NCBI GenBank assembly: GCA_934526185.1 | Contig: CAKTAA010000038.1 | Coordinates: 1-21,569, forward strand | From: an uncultured Eubacteriales bacterium | GTDB lineage: Bacteria > Bacillota > Clostridia > Oscillospirales > CAG-272 | DNA length: 21,569 nucleotides | Reading direction: 5' to 3' | Shown here: piece after piece, positions 7,754-14,299 of the stretch | Layout: each line of letters begins with the position of its first letter | Numbering within the stretch: the first letter of the stretch is position 1 | The notes under the pieces: generated by a model | What the model saw: the letters and a program-made list of their open reading frames with translations, nothing else | Databases searched by the model: none | What the model was told of the DNA's origin: nothing | Program-made: the position numbers and the translations under genes

Positions 7754-7936
7754 TTATGCCTCTTTCGATATGACTTGTTTTCCCTTGTATGTTCCGCAAG
7801 CCTGACATACTCTGTGCGTCAGGTTATATGCACCGCATTTGGGGCACTTCGTCATCCCTGGCATGGAAAGCTTCCATACATTGGAACGTCTTTTATCTCT
7901 TCTTGCTTTGGATGTTTTTTTCTTCGGTACTGCCAT
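7754..7936 (-). CDS. rpmF: 50S ribosomal protein L32
   Basis: A 60-aa zinc-ribbon ribosomal protein of the large subunit. It starts MAVPKKKTSKARRDKRRSNV, the hallmark L32 N-terminus, and keeps both cysteine pairs (C31/C34 and C44/C47: CPKC and CQAC) for zinc. A GGAGGGAGGA ribosome site lies 7 bases before the ATG. Its first 44 bases overlap the end of yceD in another frame, so translation of the two is probably coupled. The order yceD-rpmF is conserved widely in bacteria. Confidence 0.96.
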   Translation of the reverse strand: MAVPKKKTSKARRDKRRSNVWKLSMPGMTKCPKCGAYNLTHRVCQACGTYKGKQVISKEA

Positions 7937-8516
7937 CGTCTGTTCCTCCCTCCGTATTATCGCTGTGGGACAACGCCTGTAATTTTGCCAACCGCGGATC
8001 AACCTCTTTCAGAGTACATCCGCAAGCTGATTCATTTAAGTTTGAACCGCATACCGGACATAATCCCTTACATGTTTCCGTACATAAATGTTTTGACGGA
8101 AACCTTAGCAGAATTTCATCATATACAGGCTGTGAGATATCCAAACAGTTGTCCGCAATTAAAACGTAATCTTCTTCCTGCTTTTCTTCAGGACCTGACA
8201 GGAGTCTGGCTTCTGCTACGTTTTTTTCCGCATTGAACAGCAGCTCGCCCGCAACGGGCTCCAAACAGCGTGCGCAATGCGTTTGGTAAGGAACAGAAGC
8301 GGTAAAAGTCAGTTTCATATAGCCGGCTTTGTTGACTACACTTCCGCTGATGTGTGCACCGTACGGAAAAACAACATCTTCCCAGGGCAGCAAATGAACT
8401 TCCGCATCGTTCCCGCCGTTGTCCTGTCCAACAGATCCGCTTGCGAACGAAATGTCGCACACAAAAGGCAACATGTCGGTAGCACCGGTCAGAAGAGAAC
8501 TCACATCAAGATTCAA
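7893..8516 (-). CDS. yceD: YceD/DUF177 family protein
   Basis: A ~207-aa protein of the YceD (DUF177) family, linked to 23S rRNA/50S subunit accumulation and nearly always encoded just before rpmF. It has the central HCARCLEPV motif and the C-terminal cysteine cluster CTETCKGLCPVCGSNLN with CGC, a likely metal site. The frame is open to ATG 8552, but that codon sits at the expected transcription start of the promoter at 8559-8587. A TTG at 8516-8514 instead has AAGGAG 9 bases upstream and gives the family's usual start (NLDVSSLLTGATDMLPF), so TTG is preferred. The charged Ser/Glu/Lys tail overlaps rpmF by 44 bases. Confidence 0.87.
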   Translation of the reverse strand: MNLDVSSLLTGATDMLPFVCDISFASGSVGQDNGGNDAEVHLLPWEDVVFPYGAHISGSVVNKAGYMKLTFTASVPYQTHCARCLEPVAGELLFNAEKNVAEARLLSGPEEKQEEDYVLIADNCLDISQPVYDEILLRFPSKHLCTETCKGLCPVCGSNLNESACGCTLKEVDPRLAKLQALSHSDNTEGGTDDGSTEEKNIQSKKR

Positions 8517-8558
8517 CGCTATTTTCTCCTTTCCGGCCACATTCTCACTCATTATTTT

Positions 8559-8587
8559 ATTATAATAGATATTTTTAATTTTGTCAA
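8559..8587 (-). promoter_or_regulatory. Consensus promoter of yceD-rpmF
   Basis: On the minus strand, TTGACA (8587-8582) and TATAAT (8564-8559) are separated by exactly 17 bases. The predicted transcript starts near 8552, which rules out the ATG there as a normal start codon. Confidence 0.88.
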
Positions 8588-8963
8588 GATGATAAGCAAA
8601 AAAACATTTTATTTTATGATTTCAAAATACAAAACGTATCCTGGATATATGGAAAAATGTTCGCTTTTTTATTTAAATAAATATGGATGCTTCGAACAGA
8701 AATAATTGTCAGAGTAAAAACGCTTTTTTTATAATATTATTTATTCTTCACATAATCTATTAAGAAAATTTGAAGAATTTCCTCTCCCTTGAAAAGGAAC
8801 ATATAATCTTTCCGTGCTGTTTTTGTCCATTTTACTTTTTCTTTGACGGTCTGCTGTTTTAATCATCCGTTGATACTGTCGTGAAAGTCTCTTAGTTGAC
8901 TTGAGAAAAATTTACTGCAATGCGAAAAGGAATATATTTAAAACAGATTCAAAAACAAGTGCA
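8588..8963. other. AT-rich intergenic stretch with a possible gene scrap
   Basis: This stretch of about 375 bases lies between the yceD promoter and the fucI terminator. On the minus strand one frame is open from about 8917 to TAA at 8741 and contains an ATG at 8866 (a 41-codon frame reading MIKTADRQRKSKMDKNSTER). The residues look protein-like, but there is no ribosome site, promoter or family match that I recognise. It may be the tail of a lost gene. On the plus strand nothing is supportable. Confidence 0.35.
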
Positions 8964-9006
8964 TAAAAACAACTCTTCGGCGCACTGCCAAAAGTGCGCC
9001 GAAGAG
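8964..9006 (-). terminator. Terminator of the L-fucose isomerase gene
   Basis: CTCTTCGGCGCACT at 8973-8986 pairs perfectly with 8993-9006 (14-bp stem, 6-base loop). Read on the minus strand it is followed by TTGTTTTTATG. It begins 14 bases after the fucI stop codon. Confidence 0.92.
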
Positions 9007-9019
9007 ACAAAAAATGGTT

Positions 9020-10789
9020 TTACGCTTTATAAAGAGGACCGTATGACGAGCAGGCTCTGTAATCAGCACTTTCCGGATCATTGGTTCCGAACGCCGACCA
9101 GCTATGCGGCCGGTAGATTTTTTCTTCCGGTATATTGTGCATGGAAACCGGTATGCGGAGCATGGACGCCAGCGTCAGTACATCGGCTCCTACATGTCCG
9201 TATGTAAAGGCTCCGTGATTGGCGCCCCAATTTGCCATCACGCTGTATACATTCGCAAAGGCACCCTTTCCGGTCAGACGCGGTGCGAACCAGGTGGACG
9301 GCCATGTCGGATCGGTACGATTTAGCAGTGTGTCGTTGACCTGCTGCGGAAGTTTAACCGTATAGCCTTCCGCAACCTGCATGACAGGTCCGAGGCGATC
9401 AACATAATTGACACGAACAACCGTAATCGGCATTTCGCAGTCTGTGGAGAATTGTGAGGAGAATCCGCCGCCGCGGAAATACAGCTTGTTTGCCGGCGCC
9501 CATTTTGTCGCGCCCAACATCGCCTTGATATCCTCGTCGTTCAGGTTCCACCACTCCTTCATGACAGCATTTCCGTCCGCGTCGCGTGCGGCTCCGCTTC
9601 CGTCAAGCGCTGCCGCGCCGGAATTTATCAGATGAATAAAGCCGTTTGCCGCCGCACCCTCTGGCGTATAGCCTGTCACCCTCTTGACGGCATCAGGGCT
9701 CCAATAGGTACGGACATCGGCAAAAACTGCGGAACGATTGGTCAGCAGATGCAAAAACAGCATCGCAACGCCATTCAGATTGTCATTCTCCGTCGCAAGA
9801 ACTAACGGCTGACGTTTTCCGTTCCAGTCAAAACCTGAATTAAATATAGCTTCAGTGAAATCTGCATTTGGTTTATAATCCGTCCACATTCTCTGGCCTT
9901 GGAAGCCTCCGAAAATAGCATTTCTTCCGTTGGATTCCTCCACAAAGCCCATTTCGGCCAGCTTCGGGTTGCCTATCATGATATCGCGGCAGATAACTGT
10001 CATCTTTGCAACAAAATCCCACTCCGCTTCCTTTTGCTCAGAGGAGGAACGAATCTCCGGAGCGTTGACCTCCAGACCGTCGGGACAATTGGCCTTGATC
10101 CAGGCGCGCGCCTTGCAGTATTGCTCGGCATCATATATCCCGAGGTCGATTCGGCGCAGAATTTCCGTCATATCTACCCATTCAGCGCGGATGCCGAGGT
10201 ATTTCTGCATGAATACCGGATCAAGAAAAGAACCGGCAATTCCCATAGAGACCGATCCGAGTGCAACATATGCCCGGTTGCGCATCAATCCTACCGCAAT
10301 AGCTCCGCGGGCGAAGCGCAGAATTTTCTCAGCAACATCATCGGGAATGCTGGTATCGTCCATATCCTGGACATCGTGCCCGTAGATGCTGAACGCCGGA
10401 AGTCCTCTTTGCGCATGGGCAGCCATAACCGCAGCGAGATACACAGCGCCCGGACGTTCTGTTCCGTTAAAGCCCCACACTGCTTTAACAGTCATTGGAT
10501 CAAGATCCATGGTTTCACTTCCGTAACACCAGCAGGGAGTAACGGAAAGCGTCGCGCATACATGAAGCGCGGCAAATTTCTCAGCGCATTTTGCTGCTTC
10601 TGCGCCGCCTCCTATTGTTGTATCTGCGATAACACACTGAACAGGCGTTCCGTCCGGATAATGTAGGTTTTGGGAAATCAGGTTTTTAGCGGCCTCTGCC
10701 ATAGCCATTGTTTGATTTTCCAACCCCTCACGAATGCCTCTCCGCCTGCCGTCAATGACAGGTCGAATACCAATTACTGGATAAATCAT
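9020..10789 (-). CDS. fucI: L-fucose isomerase
   Basis: A 589-aa cytoplasmic enzyme that converts L-fucose to L-fuculose (and often D-arabinose to D-ribulose), the first step of fucose use. Length and sequence match the FucI family end to end. The metal/catalytic residues are present at E335 (LATENDNLNG), D359 (FADVRTYW) and H526 (NWGANHGAF), counted from the first of two adjacent ATGs, each two positions before E337, D361 and H528 of E. coli. The second ATG (10789) is chosen as start because GGAGG at 10796-10800 is only 3 bases from the first but 6 from the second. It is a one-gene unit with its own promoter and terminator: no fuculokinase, aldolase or regulator gene is adjacent, so the rest of the pathway must lie elsewhere. 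Confidence 0.95.
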   Translation of the reverse strand: MIYPVIGIRPVIDGRRRGIREGLENQTMAMAEAAKNLISQNLHYPDGTPVQCVIADTTIGGGAEAAKCAEKFAALHVCATLSVTPCWCYGSETMDLDPMTVKAVWGFNGTERPGAVYLAAVMAAHAQRGLPAFSIYGHDVQDMDDTSIPDDVAEKILRFARGAIAVGLMRNRAYVALGSVSMGIAGSFLDPVFMQKYLGIRAEWVDMTEILRRIDLGIYDAEQYCKARAWIKANCPDGLEVNAPEIRSSSEQKEAEWDFVAKMTVICRDIMIGNPKLAEMGFVEESNGRNAIFGGFQGQRMWTDYKPNADFTEAIFNSGFDWNGKRQPLVLATENDNLNGVAMLFLHLLTNRSAVFADVRTYWSPDAVKRVTGYTPEGAAANGFIHLINSGAAALDGSGAARDADGNAVMKEWWNLNDEDIKAMLGATKWAPANKLYFRGGGFSSQFSTDCEMPITVVRVNYVDRLGPVMQVAEGYTVKLPQQVNDTLLNRTDPTWPSTWFAPRLTGKGAFANVYSVMANWGANHGAFTYGHVGADVLTLASMLRIPVSMHNIPEEKIYRPHSWSAFGTNDPESADYRACSSYGPLYKA

Positions 10790-10834
10790 CATATGCCTCC
10801 CAAAAAAATGAATTGTTTTTGGATAAAATTTACA

Positions 10835-10876
10835 ATGAACCCTTTATACTATACCATGAAACCCTAAAAAAATCAA
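10835..10876 (-). promoter_or_regulatory. fucI promoter with flanking direct repeats
   Basis: On the minus strand TTGATT (10876-10871) and TATAGT (10853-10848) have a 17-base spacer. Two near-identical direct repeats, ATGAACCCTT (plus strand 10835-10844) and ATGAAACCCT (10856-10865), begin exactly 21 bases apart and flank the -10 box. This is two helical turns, as expected for a repressor contacting one DNA face. The repeat function is inference. Confidence 0.6.
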
Positions 10877-11104
10877 GGCGTTTTGACAAACGAAACCTAA
10901 GACTTTCTGTATAAAGCGTAATACAAAGAAACAACAGCCGTATAGGGGCTGCAAAGTACAGCGGTTTTTATAAACAGCATTAAGTTTTCAGAAAATAGAA
11001 TGATTTTTCGTGCAGTTCCGATTTTCGTACAGTAAATTGCTTAAAGAAAGGAGGAGCATTTCTAAGTAAATTTTTGAAACACATTAATGTAAAATTTAAA
11101 ATAA
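10877..11104. other. Intergenic stretch between fucI and rplM-rpsI
   Basis: About 230 bases without a gene. A strong ribosome-binding-like AAAGGAGGAG sits at 11047-11056 on the plus strand, but no start codon follows at a useful distance before the TAA at 11066, so it has no supportable gene. A weak 5-bp CAGCC/GGCTG hairpin is present near 10938-10954. No promoter of good quality was seen. Confidence 0.4.
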
Positions 11105-11140
11105 AATCCCCCCGAAAACACTGATTTTTTCGGAGGGATT
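11105..11140 (-). terminator. Terminator of rplM-rpsI
   Basis: AATCCCTCCGAAAA and TTTTCGGGGGGATT on the minus strand (11140-11127 and 11118-11105) form a 14-bp stem with one G-T pair, followed by TTATTTTA. It starts 10 bases after the rpsI stop codon. Confidence 0.9.
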
Positions 11141-11150
11141 CTGTTTAAAG

Positions 11151-11558
11151 TTATCTCTTGGAGAACTGAGGTGCGCGTCTTGCTGCTTTGAGACCGTACT
11201 TCTTTCTCTCTTTCATTCTCGGATCACGTGTCAAAAGTCCCGCTCTTTTTAAAGGAGTGCGGTACGTTTCGTCCGCTTGGAGCAGAGCTCTTGCGAGACC
11301 ATGACGAATGGCTCCGGCCTGTCCGGAAAAGCCGCCGCCCTTTACAGTGCAGATAATATCAAATTTTCCGGAAGTATTTGTAACACCAAAAGGTTGATTG
11401 ACAATCAGCTTCAGCGTTTCCAGGCCAAAATATTCGTCAATGTCACGTTTGTTGATGGTAATCGCACCGGTGCCCGGGACAATACGGACACGCGCGACTG
11501 ATTTTTTTCTTCTGCCTGTTCCGTAGAAATACGGTTTTGCACTTTTATACATGCTCAT
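11151..11558 (-). CDS. rpsI: 30S ribosomal protein S9
   Basis: A 135-aa small-subunit protein with the S9 hallmarks: YGTGRRKKSVARVRIVPGTG near the start, the GGGFSGQAGAIRHGLARAL core, and the basic tail ending in PQFSKR, which reaches the P-site tRNA in the ribosome. ATG 11558 is preferred (AGGAG 8 bases upstream). The frame can be read 6 codons further to a TTG at 11576, but that overlaps the rplM stop and the ribosome site. It is the second gene of the conserved rplM-rpsI operon, 14 bases after rplM. Confidence 0.96.
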   Translation of the reverse strand: MSMYKSAKPYFYGTGRRKKSVARVRIVPGTGAITINKRDIDEYFGLETLKLIVNQPFGVTNTSGKFDIICTVKGGGFSGQAGAIRHGLARALLQADETYRTPLKRAGLLTRDPRMKERKKYGLKAARRAPQFSKR

Positions 11559-11572
11559 GATTCTATCTCCTC

Positions 11573-12004
11573 TCAAACACCGGCATAGGGAACAGGCTGC
11601 TGAGCCTGCTGTTTGTGTTCGCTACCTGCATAAACTTTCAGCCGGGTAATGCTTGCCGCACCGATTGAATTTTTTGGCAGCATACCTTTTACAGCCAAAC
11701 GCATGGCAAATTCCGGCTTTGTTGCCATAAGCGTTGAGTATTTAACTTCTTTCAGACCGCCAACATAGCCGGAGTGGTGATAATATTTTTTCTGCTCAAG
11801 CTTTTTGCCTGTCAGAACAGCCTTTGCCGCGTTGATGATAATGACGAATTCACCGCAGTCAACATGAGGTGTAAATTCGGGTCTGTGCTTGCCGCGCAAT
11901 ATATTGGCAGCCAACACTGCGGTTTTGCCCATGGGCTTTCCGGCAGCATCAATGATGTACCATTTTCTGTCCAGGGTTTCTTTCTTTGCCATATAAGTGG
12001 ACAT
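11573..12004 (-). CDS. rplM: 50S ribosomal protein L13
   Basis: A 143-aa large-subunit protein. It begins MSTYMAKKETLDRKWYIIDA and contains the L13 signature GKKLEQKKYYHHSGYVGGLK and the MAVKGMLPKN-type segment (RLAVKGMLPKNSIG), with the end LKVYAGSEHKQQAQQP, all typical. L13 is an early assembly protein that represses its own operon in many bacteria. ATG 12004 has GGAGG 8 bases upstream; the 12 codons above it read through the leader and are not coding. It is first in the operon with rpsI. Confidence 0.96.
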   Translation of the reverse strand: MSTYMAKKETLDRKWYIIDAAGKPMGKTAVLAANILRGKHRPEFTPHVDCGEFVIIINAAKAVLTGKKLEQKKYYHHSGYVGGLKEVKYSTLMATKPEFAMRLAVKGMLPKNSIGAASITRLKVYAGSEHKQQAQQPVPYAGV

Positions 12005-12076
12005 AATCAGTTCCTCCATAAAAACAGCGGAGACTTGCACCGCTCATTTGGCATGCAGAGCACGCCATTCACATAT
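12005..12076 (-). ncRNA. L13 leader-like 5' UTR (ribosomal protein autoregulation)
   Basis: The transcript leader of rplM is about 72 bases and folds, on the minus strand, into two hairpins: GGCGTG/CATGCC (12066-12061 with 12055-12050) and AGCGG/CCGCT enclosing TGCAAGTCT (12044-12040 with 12030-12026), then GTTTTTATGGAGG. The second hairpin with its GTGCAAG loop resembles the Firmicute L13 leader motif, which is thought to bind L13 for feedback control. Recognition is by eye, so a covariance search is needed for certainty. Confidence 0.62.
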
Positions 12077-12082
12077 ACCGGC

Positions 12083-12111
12083 ATTATATCACAATTTGTA
12101 TGCTGTGTCAA
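12083..12111 (-). promoter_or_regulatory. Consensus promoter of rplM-rpsI
   Basis: On the minus strand TTGACA (12111-12106) and TATAAT (12088-12083) are separated by exactly 17 bases, as expected for a highly expressed ribosomal operon. Confidence 0.9.
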
Positions 12112-12428
12112 TAGGTAATCGAGAAAAAAAGATATATTTTTGAATTGCAGCATAGATCTCTCGCATTATCTTTAAATATCTCGTTTCATCTTCCATTTCC
12201 TCGTTTGTGAAGAACAAATTGGATGGTGAGCAGCGGTGATGTAAAGGCAGCTTTCGCTTGTGTATTTGCCGAGGTACTGCTTTAACATAGAGCCATTTTC
12301 CGCCTTTGCCTGACAAAATTTCCGGAAAGAATGAAAGCATCTCCCCGGCCGCTGTTTGTATTTTTATTAAAATCTATTCTCCAATGTCAGAGAAAATAGG
12401 CATTTTAAAATCTAAAAAATTGATAAAA
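12112..12428. other. Intergenic stretch with an unsupported 83-codon frame
   Basis: On the minus strand a frame runs from ATG 12340 to a stop at 12089 (83 residues, with NEEMEDETRYLKIMREIYAA near its end). The composition is protein-like, but there is no ribosome site at the right distance, no family is recognised, and its last codons run through the rplM promoter. It could be a remnant or a small unknown gene. Nothing else was found here. Confidence 0.3.
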
Positions 12429-12470
12429 GAAACGGTAATTTTCATAATAGAAAATTACCGTTTCTTTTTA
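12429..12470. terminator. Terminator after thiT (bidirectional hairpin)
   Basis: GAAACGGTAATTTTC at 12429-12443 pairs perfectly with 12450-12464 around ATAATA (15-bp stem). T-rich sequence follows on both strands (TTTTTA on plus; TTTTATC on minus). It begins 9 bases beyond the thiT stop codon. Confidence 0.88.
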
Positions 12471-12478
12471 TATACCGC

Positions 12479-13129
12479 CTATATAGTCTGAACGGAAATG
12501 TCGGTACCGCTTCTGATAGCCGGAATTTTTCCGACAAGAAACGCAAGAAAACCGGTGATGATGATTTCGGGTACCATATAGGTAGCGTTATAAATTACGG
12601 AATAAACCAGTGCAAGTGAAGCGCCGGAATACGAATCCAGAATTCCGGTTCCGAAATCGCCGAATTTTGAAAAAAACCACTCTGCATAAGAGCCGAAAAA
12701 AACAGCTCCTGATACAATATGCGTCAGAAAACGGAGAAACAGACCGAAAACAGCTCCCAAACACAGTGCTTCGGAAGCTGAAGCTTTTTTACGGAATATG
12801 GCTGCGAATCCGATAACGGTATAGGCTACGATGTAATCGAGGAAAACAATAAGAAGCGCGCGCCACCATATTTCCTGTGAATCGCCGGGCAGAAAGAACG
12901 CGGAAACCGTATTCATGCCTGTAAAAATCTGCAATACGCTGTAAACGCCGGCCGCACCGATACCCCATTTCAGTCCGCGCCGATACGCAATGATCACAAT
13001 GGGCAGCATGCTCGCCAGCGTAATACTTCCACCGTAGGGCAGCTCAAATATTTTGAGCATGGACAGAATCGTAGCCAATGCAAGGAGCAGCCCGCTTTCC
13101 ACAAGAGCCTTTGTTTTTTCTTGCTGCAT
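12479..13129 (-). CDS. thiT: Energy-coupled thiamine transporter substrate-binding subunit ThiT
   Basis: A ~216-aa membrane protein with six hydrophobic helices and ThiT hallmarks: LVESGLLLALATILSMLKIF in helix 1, the GGSITLASMLPI loop, and YRRGLKWGIGAAGVYSVLQI. ThiT is the S component of ECF-type uptake transporters: it binds thiamine in the membrane and works with a shared EcfA/A'/T module encoded elsewhere. The assignment is strongly supported by the TPP riboswitch directly upstream. ATG 13129 is chosen (AAAGGA about 12 bases upstream); ATG 13138 is in frame but only 3 bases from the ribosome site. Codons further up run into the leader terminator and are not coding. It is a one-gene unit. 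Confidence 0.92.
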   Translation of the reverse strand: MQQEKTKALVESGLLLALATILSMLKIFELPYGGSITLASMLPIVIIAYRRGLKWGIGAAGVYSVLQIFTGMNTVSAFFLPGDSQEIWWRALLIVFLDYIVAYTVIGFAAIFRKKASASEALCLGAVFGLFLRFLTHIVSGAVFFGSYAEWFFSKFGDFGTGILDSYSGASLALVYSVIYNATYMVPEIIITGFLAFLVGKIPAIRSGTDISVQTI

Positions 13130-13202
13130 AAGAATCATCAATCCTTTCTTCTGTTTGATTTTGACTGCCTGAAGGTCTCTGAGCCACGGATGTCGACAGC
13201 AC

Positions 13203-13238
13203 ACAAAAACAACCGCACAGAAATACCCGTGCGGTTGT
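13203..13238 (-). terminator. Leader terminator of the thiT riboswitch
   Basis: On the minus strand ACAACCGCAC and GTGCGGTTGT (13238-13229 and 13218-13209) form a perfect 10-bp stem followed by TTTTTGTGTG. It lies between the TPP aptamer and thiT, which shows that the riboswitch acts by premature transcription termination when TPP is bound. Confidence 0.9.
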
Positions 13239-13260
13239 AACCTCTATTTTATCAGAAGCA

Positions 13261-13342
13261 TTCTCCCTACGCTGGTATTATCCAAATCAGGTGAAAGGGT
13301 TCGGAACGCTGTTCCGTCTCAGCCTTGCGGCACCCCTGATGC
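13261..13342 (-). ncRNA. TPP (thiamin pyrophosphate) riboswitch aptamer
   Basis: The minus strand carries the conserved TPP aptamer blocks in order: CAGGGGTGCC, GGCTGAGA, ACCC, then ACCTGATTTGGATAATACC and GCGTAGGGA. The outer stem is closed by ATCAG/CTGAT (the 3' arm reaches about 13250). It precedes thiT and a leader terminator, so high TPP shuts off thiamine uptake. Confidence 0.97.
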
Positions 13343-13411
13343 ACACTATGCGATTGTATTTTTATGTGGCAATAATTTTTTCTCCGCACCCCTCCTTTTT
13401 TATTTTTTAAT

Positions 13412-13440
13412 ATTCTATCATATATAATACTGTATGTCAA
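13412..13440 (-). promoter_or_regulatory. Promoter of the thiT riboswitch transcript
   Basis: On the minus strand TTGACA (13440-13435) and TAGAAT (13417-13412) have a 17-base spacer. About 65 bases lie between the predicted start and the aptamer, including an AAAGGAGGGGTGCGGAG stretch that resembles both a ribosome site and the aptamer's GGGGTGC block. No clean leader peptide follows it. Confidence 0.82.
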
Positions 13441-13474
13441 GAGCGGTTAGTCCTTTATTGTGAAGCAGCGGCTG

Positions 13475-14050
13475 TCATGATTTTCGAGCGTTCCATTCCT
13501 CTCGGAGCAAAATATATTTCATATCATCAAAAGTCCTGTCGAGCTGCTTTGCATAATAGGTATCGCATTTCACAAAGCGAAAACCGCACTTTTCAATGAC
13601 ACGGCGCGACTGATCGTTTGATTTGAAATGCCCAACTGTTACGGCCTCAAGGTCAAAGGTTTCAAAACAGTATTCAAGAATTTTTCCAACAGCCTCAGGC
13701 ATGAGTCCCATGCCCCAATACGCTTTTGAAAGCACATAGCCGATTTCCTTCTGTGTCAGGCTGCCGTATGTTTCATCTCCATTTGCCCATGACGGATGCA
13801 GCCCGCTTGAGCCGATTGCTTTCATGTTTTGCTTGAGTACAACGGCAAACACATTCCTCTCTTTTATGAATGAATCCAATATCTTTTGAGATGTATCCTT
13901 TGATTCGTGGTGATGCCAGCCGGCCATCTCTCCCACGCCGGGAACAGAGGCATATGCATAAAAATCCTCAAGATCGGATTTTTTCCACGGCCGGAGAATT
14001 AACCGTTCCGTTTCAAGAATTGTGTTTGATATATCGATTTGTATATCCAT
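13475..14050 (-). CDS. GNAT acetyltransferase (RimJ/RimL-like), last gene of the operon
   Basis: A 191-aa protein of the Acetyltransf_3 (RimJ/RimL) type: ILETERLILRPWKKSDLEDFYAY at the start, IGYVLSKAYWGMGLMPEA (acetyl-CoA loop region), then the NDQSRRVIEKCGFRFV signature of the family's C-terminal half. Members acetylate protein N-termini or small molecules such as antibiotics; no substrate can be read. ATG 14050 has AAAGGAG 7 bases upstream. It is the last gene of the minus-strand operon, 12 bases after the 78-aa orphan. No clear terminator follows before the thiT promoter. Confidence 0.85.
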   Translation of the reverse strand: MDIQIDISNTILETERLILRPWKKSDLEDFYAYASVPGVGEMAGWHHHESKDTSQKILDSFIKERNVFAVVLKQNMKAIGSSGLHPSWANGDETYGSLTQKEIGYVLSKAYWGMGLMPEAVGKILEYCFETFDLEAVTVGHFKSNDQSRRVIEKCGFRFVKCDTYYAKQLDRTFDDMKYILLREEWNARKS

Positions 14051-14062
14051 GATAACTCTCCT

Positions 14063-14299
14063 TTATTCAAATAATCCTTCTGTTGATTTTCCGCTTTTAC
14101 CGCTTGTACCGATGCCCCTTGGCCACTCGTTTGTTTCCATGATTGTTGCTGCGTTGATATTGCAAAAATGAGCATAATGTGCTTCCAGAGTGGCATATCG
14201 CACAGCACGAAATTGAAATTGCATGTTTTCAGCATGATCTCCAGATTGATAAACATGACAGAGGTTTGATTTTTTATTCCTTACAAGTTCGCACTTCAT
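14063..14299 (-). CDS. Small protein of unknown function (78 aa), translationally coupled
   Basis: A 78-aa protein, MKCELVRNKKSNLCHVYQSG to the end at 14063. Its ATG overlaps the stop of the preceding GNAT gene as ATGA (14299-14296), with GGAG about 9 bases upstream, and 12 bases separate it from the next gene. This arrangement argues for a real, coupled gene. I recognise no family. It has Cys/His residues (C3, C14, H15, H22, H41, H44, C46) that might bind metal, no signal peptide and no membrane helix. The tail is Gly/Ser/Lys-rich. It could also be a fragment of a once larger protein. Confidence 0.55.
   Translation of the reverse strand: MKCELVRNKKSNLCHVYQSGDHAENMQFQFRAVRYATLEAHYAHFCNINAATIMETNEWPRGIGTSGKSGKSTEGLFE

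Noticed and set aside
9899..10666. 255-codon plus-strand frame opposite fucI
   Set aside because: It lies wholly antisense to a well-supported enzyme gene, with no ribosome site, promoter or recognisable domain.
12089..12340. 83-codon minus-strand frame between thiT and rplM as a real gene
   Set aside because: It lacks a usable ribosome site and promoter, and its end runs through the rplM promoter. It is recorded only as an unsupported frame.
13441..13474. A terminator at the end of the acetyltransferase operon
   Set aside because: No inverted repeat with a T-tract is visible, so read-through into the thiT region remains possible.
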